DNA of 32,670 nt from NCBI GenBank assembly GCA_023138975.1, contig JAGLON010000001.1, forward strand, positions 1 to 32,670, given 5' to 3'. Position 1 is the first letter of the stretch, and every line of letters starts with the position of its first letter. Source of the stretch: Candidatus Zixiibacteriota bacterium. GTDB taxonomy: Bacteria; Zixibacteria; MSB-5A5; GN15; JAAZOE01. The notes under the pieces were generated by a model that worked only from the letters and a program-made list of their open reading frames with translations, had not been told where the DNA came from and ran no database searches. The translations under genes and the position numbers were made by a program. Shown piece after piece: positions 8,109 through 16,077 of the stretch.

Positions 8109-11012
8109 ATGTTTGATCCTATTACAATTACAATTATCATCAGTGCTTATGTTGGGTTATTGTTCTTAATAGCACAATTATCGGAAAAATACTTTAAACA
8201 CAAAGTAGGTAAGTATAAAGCCGCAGTCATTTACTCATTATCCATCGCGGTATATTGTACTTCCTGGACTTATTATGGTAGCGTAGGGAAAGCTGTCGTT
8301 TCCGGCCCATTATTCTTAGCAATCTATATCGGACCGACAATTGTTATTTCACTCTGGTGGTTGATCCTGCGAAAGCTTTCTCGGGCACGAGAATTGTACG
8401 GAATTACAAGTATTGCTGATTTTTTATCCGCAAGATATGGAAAAAGTCAATGGCTGGCTTTTCTGGCGACATTACTGATATTAATTGGAATATCGCCCTA
8501 TATGGCACTGCAAATTAAGGCAATAACGACTTCTTTTGAAATAATTACAGCAGGAGTAGCTACAAATCCATTCAGTTTATCTAGCTCAGACCTTGGATTG
8601 ATAGTCGTTGGATTGATGATTGTCTTTACTATAGCATTCGGAGCCAGAAAGCTCAATACAAACGAACGTCATGAAGGGTTGATTTTTGCAATTGCTATTG
8701 AATCTGTAGTTAAAATAACAATATTTCTCAGTATTGGGATATTCGCTACTTTTTACTTAGCTAATGGATTTGAAGAGGTCTATGCGCTCTCGAAACAATT
8801 ATTCTCACAGTTATCTGAAAATGGCGCTCAGGGATCGATACCATCTATTGGACTCTGGTTGACTTATTTAGTATTGGCTATGAGCGCAGTTATCTTTTTA
8901 CCTCGTCAGTTTCATGTTCTGGTGGTAGAGAATAAGTCTGAAGAACACATTAAAAAAGCGATCTGGATATTTCCTGTTTATATGTTTCTTATAAATATAT
9001 TTGTAATACCTATCGCTGTTGTTGGTTTGTCTCAGGGGCTACCGGTAAAAGATGCCGATTTCTTTCTCCTGCATCTTCCTCTTGTTAAAGGATTTAAATT
9101 TCTAACGGTACTGAGTTTCATCGGAGGGTTCTCTGCCGCTACGAGTATGCTTATAGTATCCTCTCTCAGTATTGCGACGATGATAACAAATCATATTTTT
9201 GTCCCGATTATTCAATTAATAAACAGGTTAAAATCATTAGAACGCGCCACCCGTTTAGCAAAGTGGATAGCAATAGCTCTGGTGATTATAACGGGTTATG
9301 TCTTTGAGCAGTTTCTCGGGAATACTCATACACTGGTAAATATGGGAATGCTATCATTCGCGGCTTCGTTTCAATTTGTTCCGGCTATCATTGGTGGGTT
9401 GTTTTGGAAGAATGGGAATAAGTTCGGGGCTTTCATGGGGATTAGCGCCGGATTTTTTGTCTGGTTTTATACCCTCCTGTATCCATCGCTAGTAAACAGC
9501 GGTTGGTTTGACCCGCAAATCCTCACGTCCGGTCTCTGGGGAATATCATGGTTGCGGCCGGAAGCATTGTTTGGGTTGGACAGCCTAAATTCTCTAACGC
9601 ACGGTGTGTTCTGGACGTTTGTATTCAATACCGGGTTATATATTTGGGGCTCATTGCAATTTTCGCCCAGTGCGAGAGAAGAAAGAGCTTCAGAGGAAAT
9701 TGTTGAGATATTGCATGCGGTTGGTAACACTGACCGTTTCGAAGGCGATTACATGATCGATCTGAATAATAAAAAGCCTATTTTGATCGGTATTTTAGGA
9801 AGATATTTTGAATATGAAAAGGCAAGTGAAGTTTTTACAGATGGGCTTCGAGATACTGGCTTAAACTTATCTGAGAATGTTAAAATATCAAAATACGCTG
9901 ACCTGGTAAATCATATCGAAAAGCACCTTGCCGGCTATATTGGCATCTCAGCCTCAAATAACGCTCTCGATGAGAACACTTTATACTCGCCTGATGAGCT
10001 ACATGCCCTCCAGTCAATCTACCAAAAAATGATGGTCGAGCTTAAGTTGAAGCCATCTGAAATGGCTCAAAAGATTAACATATATAGAGAAAAACAGCGC
10101 CTGATTTCAGAAAACGCATTATTGTTGGAGAAGCAGGTTAACGAGCGAACTCATTTAATTGTTAAGGCAAATAAAGCATTGGAGCTTGAGGTTGCAGAGC
10201 GTGAAAAGATGGGAGAAATGCTTTTAGAGCATCAGTACAAGTTGGACAATAATGCTAAAGCTCTGGAGCAAAGCAACAAAGAACTACAGGATTTCGCCTT
10301 TGTTGCTTCTCATGATTTGCAGGAACCGTTGCGTAAAATCGGTGCTTTTAGTGATCGGTTAAACAGTTTGCTTGCAGGGCAGATCAATGATAAAGCATCT
10401 GACTATTTGGTTCGTATCATCGATGCCGCTCGACGAATGCAAGGTTTGATTAATGGCCTAATGGAGTTTTCACGCATTGCAACAAAAGCTAAACCCTTTT
10501 CATCTGTCAGTATAGAAGAAATAGTTTCTGGAGTTGTAAATGATCTGGAACTCATTATTGATGAAAAGAAAGCCATCATTGAGTTTATAAATTTACCGGA
10601 GATTGAAGCCGACGAACTACAGATGCGCCAATTATTTCAAAATCTCATCAGTAATTCGATAAAATACTGTCATGAAGATGTTTCACCTCACATTGTCATC
10701 AGCACTCATACGAGTTCGGTTGATACAACTGTGGGAGAATATAATTCACCGTCACATTGTCATATTAAAATAGAGGACAACGGAATCGGCTTTGATAATA
10801 AATATGCCGATCGGATATTCCAACCGTTCCAGAGACTGCACGCCAGACAGCAATATGAGGGTACCGGGATCGGACTGGCGATATGTAAAAAAATAATTGA
10901 TCGCCATCTGGGTAAGATTTCAGTTTTCAGCGTTATAGATAAGGGCACGATATTTGACATTGAGTTACCTATCATTCAAGAGGAAAAGGAAACGCACAGT
11001 GAATATGCCTGA
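8109..11012 (+). CDS. CbrA-like SLC5 transporter-histidine kinase fusion
   Basis: This 967-residue membrane sensor combines a sodium/solute-symporter (SLC5-like) domain with a kinase. The first 515 or so residues contain many hydrophobic helices and the characteristic YCTSWTYYGSVGKA segment of CbrA-type sensors. A linker follows that may be a STAC-like domain (about 555-620), then a coiled coil (about 665-720). The phosphoacceptor domain has H735 in FVASHDLQEPLRKIGAF, and the ATPase has N845/N849 in NLISNSIKYC, EDNGIGF, FQPFQRL and GTGIGLA (918-924). In the CbrA family the transporter half binds or moves a nutrient such as an amino acid and influences the kinase. The ASHDLQEPLR box is of the type usually paired with Rcp1-like receivers, and exactly such a receiver overlaps its 3' end. 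Confidence 0.93.
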   Translation: MFDPITITIIISAYVGLLFLIAQLSEKYFKHKVGKYKAAVIYSLSIAVYCTSWTYYGSVGKAVVSGPLFLAIYIGPTIVISLWWLILRKLSRARELYGITSIADFLSARYGKSQWLAFLATLLILIGISPYMALQIKAITTSFEIITAGVATNPFSLSSSDLGLIVVGLMIVFTIAFGARKLNTNERHEGLIFAIAIESVVKITIFLSIGIFATFYLANGFEEVYALSKQLFSQLSENGAQGSIPSIGLWLTYLVLAMSAVIFLPRQFHVLVVENKSEEHIKKAIWIFPVYMFLINIFVIPIAVVGLSQGLPVKDADFFLLHLPLVKGFKFLTVLSFIGGFSAATSMLIVSSLSIATMITNHIFVPIIQLINRLKSLERATRLAKWIAIALVIITGYVFEQFLGNTHTLVNMGMLSFAASFQFVPAIIGGLFWKNGNKFGAFMGISAGFFVWFYTLLYPSLVNSGWFDPQILTSGLWGISWLRPEALFGLDSLNSLTHGVFWTFVFNTGLYIWGSLQFSPSAREERASEEIVEILHAVGNTDRFEGDYMIDLNNKKPILIGILGRYFEYEKASEVFTDGLRDTGLNLSENVKISKYADLVNHIEKHLAGYIGISASNNALDENTLYSPDELHALQSIYQKMMVELKLKPSEMAQKINIYREKQRLISENALLLEKQVNERTHLIVKANKALELEVAEREKMGEMLLEHQYKLDNNAKALEQSNKELQDFAFVASHDLQEPLRKIGAFSDRLNSLLAGQINDKASDYLVRIIDAARRMQGLINGLMEFSRIATKAKPFSSVSIEEIVSGVVNDLELIIDEKKAIIEFINLPEIEADELQMRQLFQNLISNSIKYCHEDVSPHIVISTHTSSVDTTVGEYNSPSHCHIKIEDNGIGFDNKYADRIFQPFQRLHARQQYEGTGIGLAICKKIIDRHLGKISVFSVIDKGTIFDIELPIIQEEKETHSEYA

Positions 11013-11454
11013 CAAAATTGTCACGATTCTCATTGCTGACGATGATCCTGATGATAGAATGATGATTCAGGATGCCTTTGATGAGAATAAGCTGGCCAAT
11101 AATCTTGTGTTCGTTGAGAATGGTGAAGAATTGCTGGACTATCTTTTCAATCGAGGCGATTATACAGATCAGTTAAAATACCAACCCCCGGGATTGGTAT
11201 TATTAGACCTAAATATGCCGAAGCTTGACGGTCGTGAGGCATTGAAAGAAATTAAATCTAACGCTTCGCTTAGCCAGATTCCGGTTATCATCTTAACTAC
11301 TTCTCAAGCCGAAGAAGATATCTGCAGTTCTTATTCACTGGGAGTCAATTCATTTATCACGAAACCCATAACGTTTGATTCTCTAGTAAATATTATTAAA
11401 TCTTTAGCCTATTACTGGTTTCAAATTGTTGAATTACCACCGGCCTTGAAGTGA
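11005..11454 (+). CDS. Rcp1-like single-domain response regulator
   Basis: From the ATG at 11005 the product is 149 residues: a receiver with D12-D13-D14, phosphoacceptor D68 in LLDLNMPKLDG, T98 in ILTTS and K120 in FITKPI. It ends in the LAYYWFQIVELPP tail that is typical of the Rcp1/phytochrome-partner receiver family. The gene overlaps the stop of the SLC5-kinase by 8 bases, so the pair is translationally coupled and this is the probable first phosphate acceptor of that kinase. No output domain is present, implying signalling by protein contact or onward phosphotransfer. An upstream in-frame start at 10954 would add a basic stretch that overlaps the kinase gene and is unlikely. Confidence 0.93.
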   Translation: MPDKIVTILIADDDPDDRMMIQDAFDENKLANNLVFVENGEELLDYLFNRGDYTDQLKYQPPGLVLLDLNMPKLDGREALKEIKSNASLSQIPVIILTTSQAEEDICSSYSLGVNSFITKPITFDSLVNIIKSLAYYWFQIVELPPALK

Positions 11455-11471
11455 TGTAGAAGGAGTAAGAC

Positions 11472-13043
11472 ATGTTATCCTCTGTTCCAATAAAAGTGCT
11501 GCTTGTTGATGATGATGAAGATGATTTCATCATCACACGAGATACACTGGACGAGATTAAAGTAATCCAGTATGATGTGACCTGGGTCGCAACAGCCTCA
11601 GATTGTCTGGATAAAATCAAGGAATTCTCTTATGACATTATTCTTCTTGATTACTACCTGGGCAAACAAACAGGTTTAGAGTTGCTCGAACAGATTAGAG
11701 AACATGACGAGCAAACACCAATTATTATACTTACCGGACTCAGTGATATTCGAGTTGATCTTGAGGCGATGCATGCCGGGGCTGTAGATTTTCATGTGAA
11801 GAACGATTTAACGGGTCCTTGTCTCGAAAGGACGATTAGATACACCGTTGAAAGACAGCGTATTAATAATCAATTATCTCAGCTTGTTAAAAGACATACT
11901 ACAATCATGAATGCTGTACCGGTAGCTATTTACCTTAAAGATAATGAACAAAAATACATTGAGGTAAATGATTCCTTTTGCGATTTTGTGGGAAAATCAA
12001 GAAGTGAAATAGTTGGCAAAACAATCCATGAATTTTGTGATCAGTGCCTTGCCGATCAAATAGATAAGCTGGATAGAGAAGCCCTTTCTTCGGATCAACC
12101 TCTTAAGGATATTGAGACTAAACTTGACATTGGTTGTGAAAACTCCAAAAGAGTTTCTATTGTCCATATTCCATTGGTCGGAACGGGCAATCAAAAAGAA
12201 AGCCTTGTGGGGCTGATTCAAGACATAACCGATGTTTACAATAACCGGAAACAGTTAATACAGTCAGAAAAACTAGCGGCTATCGGGCAGCTTTCTGCAG
12301 GAGTCGCGCACGAGATTAATAATCCTGTTGGATACATTAAATCCAATCTGTCAATAATGAAGAAATACTTGAATAAGATTAATGAGCGTATTGAAAAACA
12401 ATTGCCGGGGTTTATCGAATCAGAAAGTGATATGTTCGAAGATTTTCAGGATGCAATTGATGAGTCTATCTCTGGAACGACCCGCATAATAAATATTGTG
12501 TCTGACCTTAAAGGGTTTTCACGAACAGATAAGGCAGAAGAAGCGTATTCTGATATCAATCAGGGAATTGTCAGCACCTTGAATATTGTCAATAATGAAC
12601 TTAAATATAAATGCGAGGTCCGGAAAGAACTTGGTGATATTCCCAATATTTACTGTCGCCTGAATCACATCAATCAGATATTCCTGATCCTGTTAATCAA
12701 TGCCGGTCAGGCAATTACTAGCGATGGTATCATTACTATAAAATCGTGGGAAGACCAAAACAATGTGTTTGTGTCCATAGAAGATAATGGATCCGGTATC
12801 CCTGAGGGGAGCATGAATCGTATATTTGAGCCTTTTTATACTACGAAAGAAGTTGGAGAGGGGACAGGTCTGGGGCTTAGTCTAGCATATGATATCATTA
12901 CCAAGCACAATGGTAAGATTGACGTAACAAGCGAAGTGGGAGTAGGAACAAAATTTACTATCAGCATCCCCAGAATTATTCAAGAGCAGTCAAAAGAAGA
13001 CATGACACCTGAGCTAAATAGCTCGAGTTGTCAGAGATTCTAA
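11472..13043 (+). CDS. REC-PAS-histidine kinase with N-terminal receiver
   Basis: This 523-residue soluble protein starts with a receiver (D13-D15, phosphoacceptor D60 in IILLDYYLGKQTG, T88, K110 in FHVKND). A PAS domain follows (about 140-255, NAVPVAIYLKDNEQKYIEVND), then HisKA with H280 in GVAHEINNPVGYI and an ATPase (INAGQAI, EDNGSGIPEG, EPFYTTK, GTGLGLS). A receiver at the N-terminus of a kinase is the reverse of a classical hybrid and suggests the kinase is itself gated by phosphorylation, a relay layout. The kinase core is a paralogue of the GAF-PAS kinase at 5601-7307. Its ATG has AAGGAG seven bases upstream, and it follows the Rcp1-like gene by 17 bases. It probably ends the plus-strand operon, with a repeat-borne terminator at 13219-13241. 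Confidence 0.94.
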   Translation: MLSSVPIKVLLVDDDEDDFIITRDTLDEIKVIQYDVTWVATASDCLDKIKEFSYDIILLDYYLGKQTGLELLEQIREHDEQTPIIILTGLSDIRVDLEAMHAGAVDFHVKNDLTGPCLERTIRYTVERQRINNQLSQLVKRHTTIMNAVPVAIYLKDNEQKYIEVNDSFCDFVGKSRSEIVGKTIHEFCDQCLADQIDKLDREALSSDQPLKDIETKLDIGCENSKRVSIVHIPLVGTGNQKESLVGLIQDITDVYNNRKQLIQSEKLAAIGQLSAGVAHEINNPVGYIKSNLSIMKKYLNKINERIEKQLPGFIESESDMFEDFQDAIDESISGTTRIINIVSDLKGFSRTDKAEEAYSDINQGIVSTLNIVNNELKYKCEVRKELGDIPNIYCRLNHINQIFLILLINAGQAITSDGIITIKSWEDQNNVFVSIEDNGSGIPEGSMNRIFEPFYTTKEVGEGTGLGLSLAYDIITKHNGKIDVTSEVGVGTKFTISIPRIIQEQSKEDMTPELNSSSCQRF

Positions 13044-13170
13044 GTCAGTTAAAGTATAATTTTTATTGTCTGGTTAAGGAGCTTATTACTAATATTGATA
13101 ATAGTGATTTATCTCTCACCCTATTTTACTGATATTGACCACTTTGCTGTTGATTGTCTGACAGAGTACT

Positions 13171-13415
13171 CAATAATCCAATTGTGAAACTCGTCTCGTA
13201 CAGCCCGCCATTTTTTAAGGTCGCAGAAGCGGCCTTTTTTTGTGCCTGTAAAGTCAGCTTCTCGTTCCCCGGCCCACAAATACATTGTGGTTTTAGGCTG
13301 TCGCATAGGTGACCAAGTTTTTGTAATCAGGAGTCAAACTCAGCACGGCACAGCTTCGCTTGCCTAAAAAGATTGCTTCACTTTTGCAGGGACCTAAGGG
13401 CGATCTTCGTCAACC
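13171..13415 (+). repeat. Dispersed terminator-bearing repeat, copy 2 (long form)
   Basis: This is the fullest copy. It runs from CAATAATCCAATTGTGAAAC through CCCGCCATTTTTTAA, a terminator (13219-13241), an inner block shared with copy 1 (13325-13400), and the terminal GCAGGGACCTAAGGGCGATC-TTCGTCAACC. Read on the minus strand it encodes an open frame of 61 codons (13306 to 13121) containing TKKGRFCDLKKWRAVRDEF, of which related fragments occur in the other copies. It lies downstream of the REC-PAS-kinase gene. The rest of the 13044-13774 spacer (about 360 bases after the repeat) shows nothing I can name. Confidence 0.85.
13219..13241 (+). terminator. Rho-independent terminator inside repeat copy 2
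   Basis: The stem GGTCGC / GCGGCC (one G-U pair) closes the loop AGAA and is followed by seven T residues. It should end plus-strand transcripts from the REC-PAS-kinase operon, 175 bases after its stop codon. Confidence 0.8.
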
Positions 13416-13774
13416 TTTAGATAATCTTATGAGTATAGCGAATTAGAGTATTTTAATCCTTCGTCAAAGATGAATGCCGCAATTTATATCTAATTGGATT
13501 CCAATGAGTTAGCGGCCACTCCAAATCTCTAATATCACTCTCGCCAAACTCTTTACCAATCTTTCCTCTTTGCCACTAGTGTATCGAGACGTCAGAAGAG
13601 TCTACCATACGAATTCAGGCGAGACTTCGATGCTGGAGTTCCAAAGACTGGCCGTGCTTTTCCATGCAACATATAGACTGGGAAATTCGTATATTGGGGA
13701 ATGGGATTCAGATTTGTGAAGGATTGCAGGATTAGTATGCATGGAAATGCGCTAACCCTTCCGGACAGGAGGAA

Positions 13775-13990
13775 TTGATTTGGCAATCAGCACTCTGGAT
13801 GAGTCACACCACAAGACCGCACCTCATATCGAACTTCGACGCGACAGTGGGCTTATCGTGGTTCGATGTTCCCATGGTTATCTTCGAATTAATATTAGGC
13901 TTTTGGCTTCTATTTAGGGGATTGAGTCCGGCTGGAATGGCCGAACGGAGTAAAAACGTTGTCAAACCACTCTCTAAGGAATTATTATGA
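13775..13990 (+). pseudogene. Hydrophobic C-terminal fragment, possible DUF4386 remnant
   Basis: A 71-codon frame opens at a TTG (13775) or ATG (13799) and ends in TGA overlapping the ATG of the oxidoreductase gene by four bases. It contains one membrane-like helix, LSWFDVPMVIFELILGFWLLFRGL, which resembles the last helix of DUF4386 membrane proteins. In other bacteria such genes are, as I recall, found beside similar oxidoreductases. The roughly six upstream helices expected of that family are absent from every frame I inspected in 13420-13775, so this is probably a truncated relic or a short leader whose translation couples to the next gene. AGGAGG lies at 13768-13773, close to the possible starts. 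Confidence 0.4.
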
Positions 13991-14952
13991 AAGCTATCGT
14001 ACGAACAAAATACGGATCGCCGGATGTACTTGAACTGCAGGAAATTGACAAACCGGCTCCAACAGACAATCAAGTACTTGTAAGAGTGCAAGCGGCAGCG
14101 GTGAACCCGCTTGACTGGCATGTTCTACGCGGGGAGCCATTCTTGGTACGCCTAATGGGCTTTGGACTTCTGAAGCCGAAGCACCATATACTCGGAGCCG
14201 ACATGGCTGGCCGGGTTGAAGCTGTTGGCAAGGATGTAAATCAGTTTAAGGTTGGTGACGAAGTTTTTGGCTCGGGCATGGGTGGATTTGCAGAATATGC
14301 GTGTGTCCGCGAGGACAAATTAGTGCTAAAGCCGACAGCCATGACTTTTGAGCAGGCAGCAACTGTGCCGGTCGCCAGCATTACAGCATTGCAGGCTCTT
14401 CGTGATCACGGACGACTGCAATCAGGACAACATGTCTTGATCAACGGCGCATCCGGTGGAGTGGGGACATTTGCGATACAGATAGCTAAGGCGCTGGGAG
14501 CGCAAGTAACCGGAGTGTGCAGCGGAAAAAACTTCGAGATGGTTCGGTCGATTGGCGCAGATCACGTGATAGATTACACTAAAGAAGACTTCTGGTTGAG
14601 CGGGAAAGAGTACGATCTGATCGTTGACAATGCCGCATTTCATTCAATACGAAAGTCTCTGCGCGCCCTAAAATCCACCGGAATATACGTCCTGGTTGGC
14701 GGCTCCTCATCCATTGCGAGCATTTTGCAGTCGCTGATTTTTAATCCTCTGATTGCGAAGATGAAGGGCAGAAAAGTTGTTTCATTGATGACGAGCGTGA
14801 AGCAGTCGGACCTGGCTTTCCTGAAGGAGCTTCTGGAAGCTGGCAAGATTGTGCCCGTCATAGACAGGAAGTACTCTTTAGCTGAGACTCCCCAGGCGAT
14901 CAGATACGTTGAAGGTGGGCACACACGAGGAAAAGTGGTCATAAGTGTCTGA
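13987..14952 (+). CDS. Zinc-independent NAD(P)H quinone oxidoreductase / alcohol dehydrogenase (MDR family)
   Basis: This 321-residue medium-chain dehydrogenase/reductase has the N-terminal GroES-like half (MKAIVRTKYGSPDVLELQEI, AAAVNPLDWHVLRGE, GADMAGRVEAVG) and a Rossmann half. The nucleotide loop is INGASGGVGTFAIQIAKALGA (about residues 151-171). Cysteine and histidine ligands for zinc are absent, as in the quinone-reductase/zeta-crystallin branch, so NADPH-dependent reduction of quinones or reactive carbonyls is the likely chemistry; the substrate cannot be read from sequence. Start is supported by AAGGA six bases upstream. The gene appears more GC-rich than the signalling locus and stands alone, so it may be a transferred single gene. 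Repeat copy 3 with its terminator follows. Confidence 0.92.
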   Translation: MKAIVRTKYGSPDVLELQEIDKPAPTDNQVLVRVQAAAVNPLDWHVLRGEPFLVRLMGFGLLKPKHHILGADMAGRVEAVGKDVNQFKVGDEVFGSGMGGFAEYACVREDKLVLKPTAMTFEQAATVPVASITALQALRDHGRLQSGQHVLINGASGGVGTFAIQIAKALGAQVTGVCSGKNFEMVRSIGADHVIDYTKEDFWLSGKEYDLIVDNAAFHSIRKSLRALKSTGIYVLVGGSSSIASILQSLIFNPLIAKMKGRKVVSLMTSVKQSDLAFLKELLEAGKIVPVIDRKYSLAETPQAIRYVEGGHTRGKVVISV

Positions 14953-15099
14953 CGAGCAATAACAGGACAGGCTCTTTTCTTGGCGCCAGCCTTTAATGGT
15001 CGTACTTTATTGCTTTCCAGCGACTTCCACCGATCGCGGCATAGTGTAAACGAATTCCGAATCTGAAGCTTACAAAAGTTTGGGGAGAGTGATGCCAAC

Positions 15100-15217
15100 A
15101 CCGCTATTATTTTTTAGGTCGCAGAGGCGGCCTTTTTTGGTGTGTGTGATTTAGGTCGCTCGTTTCCCCGCAGCCGCTTTGCGCTTGCAGGGACCTAAGG
15201 GCGAGCTTCGTCGACCC
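15100..15217 (+). repeat. Dispersed terminator-bearing repeat, copy 3 (short form)
   Basis: The copy starts at ACCGCTATTATTTTTTAGG, includes the terminator at 15117-15138, and ends near GCGAGCTTCGTCGACCC. From 15144 to 15204 it is identical over 61 bases to 17416-17476 of copy 5. An outer stem TTAGGTC (15151-15157) pairs with GACCTAA (15192-15198) around a GC-rich inner hairpin. Compared with copies 1 and 2 it lacks the inner block of roughly 110 bases, as internally deleted elements do. It begins about 150 bases after the oxidoreductase gene. Confidence 0.85.
15117..15138 (+). terminator. Rho-independent terminator inside repeat copy 3
   Basis: GGTCGC / GCGGCC closes an AGAG loop and is followed by six T residues. 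It would end transcripts of the oxidoreductase gene, 165 bases after its stop codon. Confidence 0.8.
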
Positions 15218-15337
15218 CGCTTTTTATATCACCATAACTCACAACCAGTTACAAACCCGGATTAATTCACTGCCAATTTTTTACTGTTTTTATGATGGAT
15301 TTGGCTTAGTATATAATACCATTTACATTTAATCAAC

Positions 15338-15366
15338 TTGACAAGAAAAGTTTTTCGGACTAACTT
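15338..15366 (+). promoter_or_regulatory. Possible sigma-70 promoter
   Basis: TTGACA (15338-15343) is separated by 17 bases from TAACTT (15361-15366). The -35 is perfect, the -10 weak. It could serve the small membrane protein starting at 15544 with a leader of about 170 bases. The rest of the 15218-15543 spacer holds only AT-rich sequence. Confidence 0.3.
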
Positions 15367-15543
15367 AGGAAATGGGGCAATATGTAAGAGCAGGTCATCA
15401 TAGATCCTTTTTATTTATAAGCAACAGCAATTTCATCACAGGATTTATTTTAATCCTACCAACAAAGTTCCATATTATTGCGGTTATATGATTCTATCCT
15501 TTTAATGGACGAGTTATAAACAGATACCGAGGAGGATACAGAA

Positions 15544-15861
15544 ATGAACAAGAAGCCACTGACTATCCCTACAACTATTGGCCTATATATATTGGCACTT
15601 TTTGTGCCGATCGCTTTCCCTATTGTTCCAATTTATGTTTTTAACCGGCTTAATCAAAAAAGAACGGGATGGCTCTTTTCTGGAGCAGTAGTATTGATTT
15701 TTGCTATGTCTATAATAGTGTTCTACATCCTTAAGGCAGATCAAGAAGGCTTCTCGTATATTTGTGCTTATTTGCTTCTTACGGTGCCCATATCATTAAT
15801 TCACTTGATTTCACTTATTTGGGCTATAGTGTTATCTAAAAAAGTAAAAGAGCAGAACTGA
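15544..15861 (+). CDS. Small integral membrane protein of unknown function
   Basis: This 105-residue protein has three predicted transmembrane helices (about 10-32 IGLYILALFVPIAFPIVPIYV, 43-62 LFSGAVVLIFAMSIIVFYIL, and 72-97 ICAYLLLTVPISLIHLISLI), a basic loop RLNQKRTG and a lysine-rich tail KKVKEQN. No family motif is recognisable. The ATG has an ideal AGGAGG seven bases upstream, which argues for a real, well-translated gene. It is flanked by repeat copies 3 and 4, stands alone, and is probably closed by the hairpin at 15958-15981. Function cannot be inferred. Confidence 0.8.
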   Translation: MNKKPLTIPTTIGLYILALFVPIAFPIVPIYVFNRLNQKRTGWLFSGAVVLIFAMSIIVFYILKADQEGFSYICAYLLLTVPISLIHLISLIWAIVLSKKVKEQN

Positions 15862-15910
15862 CCTGACCTCAGATGTTGAACATCTCTAACTGAGTCAACA
15901 CGCCGCATTT

Positions 15911-15990
15911 TCAATCACCCAGTTGCGAAACTCGTCTCGTAGACCCCGCCATTTTTTAAGCCCTGACAAAAGTCGGGGCTTCTTTGTGTA
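15911..15990 (+). repeat. Dispersed terminator-bearing repeat, copy 4 (5' part only)
   Basis: TCAATCACCCAGTTGCGAAA, then CTCGTCTCGTA and CCCGCCATTTTTTAAG, align with 13170-13218 of copy 2. The sequence then diverges exactly at the terminator stem, which is replaced by an unrelated but longer stem, and rejoins at TTTGTG. The 3' half of the element is missing. On the minus strand it reads TKKPRLLSGLKKWRGLRDEF and on to RNWVIENAAC before a stop, so the shared peptide frame survives the stem swap. It begins about 50 bases after the small membrane protein gene. Confidence 0.8.
15958..15988 (+). terminator. Replaced terminator hairpin inside repeat copy 4
   Basis: AAGCCCTGAC (15958-15967) pairs over ten positions, one a G-U, with GTCGGGGCTT (15972-15981) around an AAAA loop, followed by CTTTGTG. 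The U-tract is short, so termination may be weaker than in the other copies, but the stem is the longest of the family. Confidence 0.6.
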
Positions 15991-16077
15991 CTTGACATAT
16001 CATAAATTAATTTATTAATTAAAACAGATATAATAGATCTCACTGTAAATACTACGATAGTATGACTGAATCCCACG

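Noticed and set aside
14640..15101. Minus-strand 153-codon frame over the end of the oxidoreductase gene
   Set aside because: It is antisense to the dehydrogenase Rossmann half and resembles no family.
15992..16034. TTGACA and TATAAT as a promoter for the RDD gene
   Set aside because: The two hexamers are 31 bases apart, too far for a single sigma-70 promoter; each could only act with a poor partner.
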